A stretch of DNA of 64,000 nt from Nannochloropsis oceanica. Lineage: Eukaryota; Sar; Eustigmatophyceae; Eustigmatales; Monodopsidaceae. A model generated the notes under the pieces. The model worked only from the letters and a program-made list of their open reading frames with translations, did not search any database and had not been told where the DNA came from. Position numbers and translations under genes: made by a program. The stretch covers positions 62,001 to 126,000 of the forward strand of contig CP038107.1 in NCBI GenBank assembly GCA_004519485.1. Reading direction: 5' to 3'. Positions 56,115 through 64,000 of this stretch are shown one piece after another. Each line of letters opens with the position of its first letter. Within the stretch, counting starts at the first letter, position 1.

Positions 56115-58373
56115 TCACCATCCACTCCCTCGTTCAGAATCATCGTCTTCCCCCTGATCCTCCACAACTTCCTCTTCGTCTTGTTCCTCTTCCTCCTCTT
56201 CATCCTCCTGCTCCACCTCTACATGCGGACATTCCCCTATATCATGACCCTTCTCATTGCAGCCCTCACACCACACCTCCTCTTCTTCCTCCTCCTCCTC
56301 CTCCTCATCCTCCCTTCCCTCCTTCCCCGCTCCGTTCGTCGGGATATGCACTCCAGAAAAAGCCTCAACACCTCCGCTTCCTTTAACGCTGTTTCCCTTC
56401 TCCCCTTTCTCGTTTGCCCACCGCATCTTCCCACTCAAACCTCCCTCCCTCTCCCGCTTCGCCTGCTCTTTCCTCTCCGACGCCTCCCTCCGTTCCTCCT
56501 CCTCCTCCTCCACTGTCAGCCTCGGCGCATGAGGGTAACACACTACCTTCTCCCCTCCCCACCTTTCATACCTCTTCTTCGTCTGCCTGTCCCTCTTCAC
56601 CCACTCCTCCCTCTTCACCCCTCCCTCCTTCCAGCCCTCCACCACCATGGCCACAACTACGTCCATATTCGACGATCGGTAAGGAGGCAAGCTGGCTGGG
56701 ACAATCTCCCGACATACAGGACAACACCGATGCTGCTGCGGCTGCTGCTGAAAATGGGCACGTATACACGAGAAGCAGAAGGCATGGGAGCAGGGCAAGA
56801 CCCCCGCGTCCACCATCAGCTCCGAGCACAACGCACACCCCAGCTCTCCCTCCAATTCCGCTAACACCTCCGCCTTTCCCCTCCCCTCCCTTCCTTCCTC
56901 CATCGTCTTTGTCGTCCTAACCGCCTTGAGCTTGTCCAATTGCGTCTGCAAACTAGTCCTTGCTCTCCTCAACTCGATTATCTCGCCCTCCATCTCCTTC
57001 CTACGTTCCTCTCCCGCCTTCTCCTTCTCTACGACTGCGGTCGCTGCCGCCGCCGCTGCCACAGCCTGATTCTTCAGCTCCTCATTTTTAATCCGCGATT
57101 CTGCAACAGCAGCATCTGCTCTTGCTTCTGCTGCCATGAGCTCTGCATCCTTTGCTCGCAAGGCCTCTCTCCATCCTTCCCCCCTCTTCCGTTCCTCCTT
57201 CACTTCCTCCTCCACCTCTCGAGCCTTTTTTTCTGTTGCCACAGCTGCTGCCACTGCTGCTGCTGCTTGCCGAAGACCGAGGGAGGGAGCCATGTTGAGG
57301 GCCGCAAAGACCCACCCTTCCTCCTGTCGGGCTGTGGCGAGGGCCTCGCGCAAAGAGGCGATTTCCGCTTGCTGTTGTTCGATCTGCTCCAGCTGCAGCT
57401 GTTGCTGCTGCTCTTCCCGTAGGTTGGAAGAAATGGCTCTCATTGCCCCCGCCTTTTGCTTCATCGTCTTGATGGTGGTGGTACCGATGCTACTGCTACC
57501 TCTGCCACTGGCGGTGACAGCAGTAGCAGCAATGCCATTTGAGACCCGTCGTCGCTTACTCTCTGTGCCGCACCCTTGTCTTTCCTCTCCTTTTCCTCCT
57601 CCTCCTCCCCCTCCTCTTTCCGCACCTCTGCTCTTAAAACTCCCCGCGCCACTGCTAGTCTGACAGCCCGCCTTACCTCCCTCCCCCCCTTTACCTCGTT
57701 CCAAGTACCTGTAGACAATCGCTCTATTACTGACATGCCCCAATTCAGCCCCTTCTTGAAGACCCGCTGCTCCGCCAAATTGGACCAAATCGCCCGAATG
57801 CAGCCTCGCCCGTCTAATTTTCACTCGATTAATGAATATACCATTGAGCGAGCCCACGTCTTGGATATGCGTCGTGCCGTCCTCCGTGACCAAGACCTCA
57901 GCATGCTTCCTCGAGATGGTGTTTTGCGGTTGCCCCTGTGAGAGGATCACCTCAGATTTCAGAGAGCGACCAACGCTAATCAATCTGCGCGTGAGCTTAA
58001 TAAGAGTTGGGATCTTGTCTTGGGGCTGCCGGTTGGAGGGCTTAGGTTCCACGAGGCAGAGTGCTGGAGGGTAGGGAGGCAAGCAGGGAGGAGATTATCG
58101 GGAAAAAAGCCATGACAAGGATGAGCGGGGGAAGGCACAATATATTTGCGGCTATACAATGATTTGGAATCTTGCGCAAACTGTTGAGATCCACGGGATG
58201 ATCAAGCAGGGCAATCACACACGAGTAGAAGGAGGGTTTGGTCGAAGCATAACAAGGGACTCACTTCGTTCGACGCCATCCTCGATCAAGGCTGCCGGCT
58301 GCTGCGCTGCTTGGTCTTCGTTCCCCATTCTACTACGGCCTTCATCGGTACTGACGCTTGCTGCCGGTGCCAT
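56115..58373 (-). CDS. FHA-coiled-coil-RING E3 ubiquitin ligase with zinc knuckle
   Basis: Two exons on the minus strand, 58373-58265 and 58063-56115, GT-AG, phase 1; 685 aa. Residues about 66-135 are an FHA phosphothreonine-binding domain: ISVGRSLKSEVIL, TISRKHAEVLV and DVGSLNGIFINRVKI carry the GR, SRKH and SLNG marks. About 230-440 is a long Ala/Glu/Gln/Lys coiled coil. About 447-490 is a C3HC4 RING: CALCSELMVDAGVLPCSHAF followed by CFSCI, then CCPVCREI. Near 631 is CEGCNEKGHDIGECPH, a CCHC zinc knuckle, set in Glu/Asp runs coded by GAGGAGGAG tracts. FHA plus coiled coil plus RING is the layout of RNF8, CHFR and yeast Dma1, E3 ligases that read phosphorylated proteins in DNA-damage and mitotic checkpoints; the exact function here is inferred. 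The small first exon (MAPAASVSTDEGRSRMGNED) is called from a good donor and phase match. Confidence 0.88.
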
Positions 58374-59356
58374 GACCTGTGATTAGTGTGTTTGGTGGGG
58401 CGCGGCATAGGAAGGTGGACTGATTGATGATATGGTGTCACGAAGCAAACAAGCATTAGCGATGCTATTTTGTCCAGACAGCGACGGTTCCAAGGCTGCA
58501 AGGCTCTTACCTCCAAAGCTTCTTTTGAGACTGGGAGAATGATTTGCGAGTGCGGCACTCAGCATCGCTTATTCCATATTTATTTCAACATCCGTCGTCT
58601 CCGCCCTCCCTGCTGCGCCTTTCACCTCCGGTTATCGGATAGGGGGGCCGACGCAAGAAAAAGTAACGAAAAAAATAATGAGACCGTCTCTCCCATCCAA
58701 CCGAAAGTTTAATAGTAGTCTCATATCGTTTTATTCTTCCTCTACCCTGCTATTGCTCCATCCAATCTTGACTCGTCAGGCCCAGGAGGGCAGAGACGAC
58801 GGAGGCAACACTACCCATCCCAACCCAGCACAGGAGAAGAGGAAGGGACACAACTGATCACACGCATGCGACATACGATACGCATATGATAGGAAGCCCT
58901 ACTACGTACACATTACAATATCTTCTCCTTCTACCCCGTTCTCTCTTCCTCACCTTCCCCTCATTTTTTCCCACTTATCTCTCTCACACAAGACAAAAAC
59001 ATACGACACACGTTCACACATAAGACATCAATCACACACAAACAACAACACGGGACTCTCTCTCTCTCTATCGCGCGCCATTTCTCTCTCTTTCACACAA
59101 ACACACACGCGCACAAACTCGCTATGACGATATAAATAGGTTGTTAGAGAGTGGGAAAGTGAAAGCATTACTACAAAAAGCACCGCTCTTTCCCAGATCT
59201 CCCTTGCTCTGACTAGCTACTGCGCTCTTCCACTCTCTCCTCCTTTTCCTCCTCTTCCTCCTCCTCTTCTTCCTCTTCATCCCTCCTCCTCCTTCTCCTC
59301 CTCTTCTTCCTCTCCCCTCCCTGCCATCACTTAAACCCTCCCCGCCACCCCCTCAC
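58374..59356. other. Intergenic between FHA-RING gene and PDH E1 gene
   Basis: Upstream region of the FHA-RING gene and downstream region of the E1 gene. It holds CA-rich microsatellite DNA (about 58980-59115), an isolated TATAAATAG (about 59131) with no matching gene start, and a CTCCTCTTC pyrimidine stretch (about 59225-59330). The 20-base motif CCCTCACTTAAACCCTCCCC near the E1 stop occurs twice in part (about 59331 and 59350). No gene supported. Confidence 0.5.
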
Positions 59357-62300
59357 TTAAACCCTCCCCGCCACTAGGTCAAACACGGCCTCCACCAGGT
59401 CCGTGCTCCTCTTAACGACCGCCTTCTCCATGCTACTCGCATACGGCACCGGCGCATCATCCATACACAGCCTCTTCACCGGCGCGTCCAGCTCGTCGTA
59501 GCACTGCTCCGACACCAAGGCCGAGATGGTGGCCCCCACCCCTCCACTCGAGGTACTCTCGTCCAGGATCGCCAGCTTGTGCGTGCGTGACAAGCTCGCC
59601 CGAATCGTCTCCATGTCCAGGGGTTTCAAGGACCTTAGCTCAATCAAATCAATCTCGACGGTCGGGTCCCGTTCCTGGATTGCCGCCATGGCGATCTGGC
59701 TCTCCTTCACCCCGTGCAGGTACGTTAAAACCGTTACGGCCTTCCCGGCCCTAACGGCTTCGTCCGACGCCGCGCTGAGCGCAATGGCCTTGTTGAGCGG
59801 CAAGCACTGATCCAGGGGAGCATTCCCCTTGATCTCCTTCATCAATTTCACCGGCAAGAAGAGGATCCCAGGGCCGTTGTCTCGAATCATGGACTTGGTC
59901 AAGCCGTAGGCGGCGTAGGGGGAGGCTGCCGTGCAGATCTTGAGGCCGGGGATGCCCATCACATAGGCATGGAAAGGCTGCGAGTGCTCGGCGCCCAGGG
60001 CTTGGTTGGGGGCCGTGCCGCCGGCGCCAATGATGGTCATGGGCATGAGGAATTGCCCGCCGGTGGTGGCGTAAGTGTTGCCAGCGGAGGAGATCTCGGC
60101 CAGGCCATAAATGCCTAGAGCGGGAGGGAGGGAGGGAGGGAGGGAGGGAAGGGGGGCGTGGTTAGGATGAAGGAGGGAGGACGGCGGTGGCTCAACAAAT
60201 GGGGAGCGGATATTCTCCGGGAGAGAGAAGGGAGGGAGGGACGGAGGAAAGGAGGGAGGGAAGGAGGAGGGAACGTACCGAAGTTGGTGTTCATGAGCTC
60301 CACTATGGGACGATAGCCATTCATAGCCTCCCCGAGGGCCTTGCCGATAAAGTGTCCTTCGTCGATGATCTCATCCGCGGCCCGAAGTTTCCCGAATGTC
60401 TGCTGGGTTAGCTTTGGGATGTTGTAAGAGGAGCCGGCCTACACAGGGGAGGGAGGGAGGGAGGGAGGGAGGGAGGGAGGGGTGAGGACTGCCCGGAGGG
60501 AGAGGCGCCTTTTCCTTCACCCTCCCCTCCTTCCCTCCCTCCCTTCCTGCTGCCGTTTACTGATTTATTTGGGTCGGTGAAGAATGGGGCTTGAAGCTCT
60601 GACTTTCGTCTCAGGGAGATAATTAGTTTCGACACATCATCAGCACAGACCCACTGCCCACCCACCCACCCTCCCTCCCTCCCTCCCTCCCTCCCTCCTA
60701 CCTGCAAGTCCTCGGCGTGGATGGTGGTGGTGGGGTCACGAACCATCTCCTCCAGAATGGCCAGGTTGACAGCGTCTCCGATGGTCAAGAGGTTCTTCTC
60801 GCTGTTGCCCCGAAGGAGGGTGATGTACTGAGGGAGGGAGGGAGGGAGGGAGGGCGGGCGAGCGGGCAGGTGAGTGCCTGAGCAGGTCATTAACGATCAT
60901 TCTCGCAGGTGTCCTTGGGCAAAATGGTAAAGGAATGACAGTCGACATAAGGGGGGAAAAGACGGACGGAAGGAATCAAGAAAGGGAGGGAGGGAGGGTG
61001 GGAAGGGCGGACGGCGGGCAAACACACCTCCTTGCAGGCCGCCAGCGCCACACCATCGACAGTCTTCTTGGTGATGGCCTCGCCGTCCTTGGGGGGCGCG
61101 CGGAGGTTATAGTCCGTGTTGGGTACATCCGGGTACTCCAATTCCTGAGATAGAGGGAGGGAGGGAGGGAGGGAGGGCAAGTGGGTAAATGGATCAAAAG
61201 GTGTGGGAGGGGATACGAAAAGAACGACAAAATCCTCCCTTCCCCTCTTCCTTCCTTCCTTTCCTTCCTCCCTGCGTCCCTCCCTGCATCCCAACCTTGG
61301 CAAGCCCCGCGGGCGGAGGAGGAGAAGCATCGGCAAATTCCACGGCTTTCTTAACAGTAGCCTTGGCCTCGGCTCGGCATTTTTCCAAGTCGTCCTCACT
61401 GATCTTATTCCCGGGGGCGGTGACTTCCTCAAAGATGACGATGGGATCGGCCTCGGCTCGCGCCCATCGTTTCTCCTCCTTGCGCCCACGCTCGTGCTCC
61501 GGGTCAGCAGGGGAGTGGCCCGTGAAACGGTAGGTGTGGATCTTGGGAGGGAGGGAGGAAGGTTGGAAGGGGTTGGGTTCGATAAAAATAGAGACAGTCG
61601 GAAGTCCCCGCATCGTGACAAATATTCAAATAGGAGTGGATGAGTGGAGGGAGGGGAAGAGGGAAGGAGGGAGGGAGAAAGGGAGGGAGGGAGGGAAGAA
61701 GGGAGGGCACCATACCTGCAGGATCGCCGGTCCCTTCTCACGGACGTAATCCACGACGGCTCGGCCAGTCTTGAGGGTGTCAGCCACGTTCTGGCCATCG
61801 ACTTTCACCCCCGGGATGCCATAGTGCTGTCCTGCCTTGAACACGTCGCTGTTCTGCGCCACGTCGGGCGTAAAGGTATTGATGGCCCGGCCGTTATCAA
61901 TCACCAGGAAGAGGATGGGAAGACCTTCCTTGGCCGCCGCGTTCAGGCATTCCGCCATCCGACCGTTCTGTGCACCACCTTCTCCAATAAAGACAATGGT
62001 GATACGGTCGTCCGTCTTCGTCCCCTCGGGATCCAACTGTCGGTCAAGGAGGATGGATCTCGCAGCTCCGACGGCATAGGGCAGCTGTTCACTTACCAAC
62101 GCCCAGCCACCCTGGAAATTCTTGGTGGTGTCGTAGATATGCATCGACCCACCCGCACCTTTGCACGTCCCATCCACCTTTGCAAACAACTCCGCCATGA
62201 TCTTATCAGCGCTCACCCCCGACGCCAAGGCATGGGTGTGCTCCCGGTAGTACGAATGTTTAATGTCGCCTTCCCGGATCGTGTCCGCCACAAGCGCTGG

Positions 62301-62759
62301 GATGGATTCCTGCCCATTGTCCAAGTGCATGAAACCGCGAATTTTACCCTGCATGTAAGCCTGGTTACAGGCATTTTCGAACTGCCTCGACAGCTCCATC
62401 GTGGTGTATGCCTTAAGCAGATCCTCCTTCTTAACCGAGTCGTACTTGCTCAGTTCCTTTTCCGTGAGGCCAAAGGCGCTGGCAAGGTCTCCCCGAACCC
62501 GCTCCCAGTTCAAGCCCTCGGGACGGGGACGCATCTGCCCGCGGGCCATTGCCTCTGGATCCTCGTTATAGGTAGGCCGGTCTGTGGCCGTGACCCGTGC
62601 AGCGATCGCGGCGGCCGCGGGAGCTTGCATGGTGAGGGAGGAGCGGCGGGAGGAGCGAGTGGTGGAGGAGGACAGGAGGGAGGATGGGTTGAGGAAGGCG
62701 GTGGTGGTAGTGGCGAGGCCAGCACTGGCCCAAACGGCCAAGCTGACGGACAGACGCAT
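59357..62759 (-). CDS. Plastid pyruvate dehydrogenase E1, alpha and beta subunits fused
   Basis: Six exons on the minus strand: 62759-61716, 61541-61296, 61144-61028, 60827-60702, 60438-60279, 60114-59357; phases fit throughout, no stop between the halves; 816 aa. E1 decarboxylates pyruvate with thiamine diphosphate and feeds acetyl-CoA to plastid fatty-acid synthesis. Residues 1-30 are a signal peptide ending near TTAFLNP, the stramenopile plastid mark. About 85-430 is E1-alpha: AYMQGKIRGFMH, SYYREHTHALASGV, CKGAGGSMHIYD, a thiamine-binding region GEGGAQNG...DNGRAINT (usual GDG...NN), HTYRFTGHSPADPE. About 431-480 is a linker (ELEYPDVPNTDYNLRAPPKD). About 481-816 is E1-beta: LTIGDAVNLAILEEMVRDP, DEGHFIGKALGEAMNGYRPI, GAEHSQPFHAYVMGIPGLKI, and ILDESTSSGGVG near the end. 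E1-alpha and E1-beta are separate genes in plants and most algae. Introns are (GGGA)n/(CCCT)n-rich. Confidence 0.92.
60115..61715. repeat. (GGGA)n / (CCCT)n tracts in PDH E1 introns
   Basis: Runs of GGGA (plus strand) at about 60121-60150, 60225-60270, 60447-60480, 60829-60855, 60985-61000, 61152-61178, 61543-61560 and 61648-61710, and CCCT at 60520-60545, 60665-60700 and 61235-61290. They fill nearly all of each of the five introns, adjacent to splice sites, and do not enter the exons. Confidence 0.9.
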
Positions 62760-64000
62760 GGCGGCTGCTGGGATAGGGTGCAATAGCTAAACGGAAGTAT
62801 GAGGGAAAGGAGGAAGGCAGGGAGGGAAGGGAGGGTGAGTTAGAAGGGAAGCGCATATGAAGCGATGAGGGAAGTGTTCCATCGCATTAGTTGGCCTAAT
62901 GGCGATTTTAATAATGTTTGATCATTGATCAGGCAGAAGCATATAGGTACACGCACACACTTATTTCGTCACACCCGGTCACCCCTGAGCACAAGTAAAG
63001 CAAGGGATGGGCAGGCACTTACCACAAGTGACGCAAACAATAAAAAGCTGGATGCAGCAATGCGACCCAAGCTCCTGTGTATTATTTGATGGTTGTTTAA
63101 AGGGAAAAAGATATGAGGACGCGGATGTCGTCGTTGTCATCGTCGTCGTATATCATCGCCGCCTTTCTTTGGGTGAGGCCAGGTGGGTCGATCGTCAGTT
63201 GCTAGGCGTTGCTGAGACTGGACTGAAGAGATTGTAGAAAACATGACACACGCATAGAGATGAGGGTCCTGTGTTGTCATCTTGATGATCTGGCGCTCAT
63301 CGTGGTGGGAGCGCCCCAAGGGCAAAGAGCATAAGGCAAAACGAGGGCATGATGGCGAGCTCATTGGCTCGGGTTTGGCAATTACCTCATGCAAAGCGTC
63401 ACAACAAAGCACCATAAGAGGCCGTGGCGACAACTTAAGGCACTTAATCGAAAAATTAGTGACCGTGATGATCAGCCAGCTAAATGTGCCAGGAAAGATG
63501 CATCCAAGGCATGCCTGAGATCGAAAGTCGTCGTGGCGTTGGCTCCTCGTCGCTCGCCTACGCATCACTTTTTGGTGGGTGTGATGTTTGTCGTTCCACT
63601 TAAGCAAATACTAGTTTGCTGGCCTTCCTTCTTTGTTGTCCGTGTGCGATGGAGGAATTTTTGTTTGTTTCCGTTTTCTCTAAAGAAGTGCCCCGTCTTT
63701 TTGGGGTTTTTCTACAAACTTGTAGTGCTGTAAAGTTCTTGATTCGGGTGTGACGTCAAGAGTGGTCGAAACCCGCTGGGCCCGAAACAGTAGGAAAGGA
63801 AGAGGCCACGAATAGAGAGGATCGATAACTTTCAAAGCTAGCTGTTTCAAATGAATGGCCCACTTGCATGTCATCAAAGCACTTTCTGGTTACTGGGCTG
63901 TTCCCTCTTTTTTCTTAGAGCGCTCGAGAAGGGTAGCGGGAGCAAGCAAGAGCAGAAAACTGCCGCGCCCTTTCCGACAGCAAAGGAGTTGAGCTCAATT
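62760..64000. other. Upstream of PDH E1 gene, no supported gene
   Basis: 5' flank of the E1 gene, then AT-balanced DNA. A short near-palindrome TGATCATTGATCA lies at about 62920. Frames at 63007-63237, 63137-63607 (minus) and 63389-63733 have no domain or clear start, and I leave them out. No RNA gene recognised. Confidence 0.5.

Noticed and set aside
61644-62786. Plus-strand frame of 380 aa opposite PDH exon 1
   Set aside because: It is a shadow of the well-supported minus-strand E1-alpha exon.

Overview
The window is nuclear DNA from a photosynthetic eukaryote with a secondary (red-type) plastid. I favour a stramenopile alga, possibly a eustigmatophyte such as Nannochloropsis, but the genus is a guess. 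Supporting signs are GT-AG introns in most genes, two N-termini with a signal peptide followed by a stramenopile-like Ala-Phe plastid motif (the MsrB and pyruvate dehydrogenase genes), and genes spaced 0.5-1.5 kb apart on both strands.

Layout. 0.4-2.6 kb: a minus-strand tail-anchored protein of probable beta-propeller type. 3.9-5.0 kb: a decayed minus-strand gene with a PHD-finger remnant. 5.1-38.9 kb: the striking part, a tandem array with a period of about 9 kb. Each full unit holds a five-exon plus-strand gene for a large type II membrane protein (1,166-1,171 aa: cytosolic Arg cluster, one membrane helix, Thr/Pro/Ala stalk, a probable beta-helix, and a C-terminal domain I compare to fungal Kre9/KNH surface domains). 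It also holds a convergent seven-exon minus-strand gene for a 308-aa secreted protein of unknown function. There are four copies of the first gene (A-D) and three of the second, all intact. A and B are nearly identical, C and D are nearly identical, and all four share the same 3' half, so the array looks homogenised by unequal crossing-over or gene conversion. Its two outer edges are visibly older, diverged copies.

39-41 kb: mostly non-coding, with one orphan exon-like stretch. 41.0-42.0 kb: CRAL-TRIO (SEC14-like) lipid-transfer protein. 42.3-45.3 kb: ten-exon beta-carbonic anhydrase, with a duplicated decoy exon that carries a stop codon. 47.3-48.25 kb: eIF4E-family cap-binding protein. 48.5-49.4 kb (minus): methionine sulfoxide reductase B with a signal, transit and twin-arginine leader that points to the thylakoid lumen. 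50.1-52.5 kb: long low-complexity protein ending in a Cys/His HGGG zinc motif. 53.5-55.6 kb: unrecognised 681-aa protein. 56.1-58.4 kb (minus): FHA plus coiled coil plus RING ubiquitin ligase. 59.4-62.8 kb (minus): plastid pyruvate dehydrogenase E1 in which the alpha and beta subunits are encoded as one continuous 816-aa polypeptide. 62.8-64 kb: no supported gene.

From 43 to 62 kb, introns and spacers are loaded with (GGGA)n/(CCCT)n tracts, often G-rich just after the donor and C-rich just before the acceptor. The housekeeping genes (carbonic anhydrase, E1, MsrB, eIF4E, FHA-RING) are independent neighbours, not a pathway cluster. The array is the best candidate for an undescribed system: an amplified head-to-head/convergent pair of a cell-surface protein and a secreted protein. 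All exon boundaries were worked out by hand from splice signals and reading-frame continuity.
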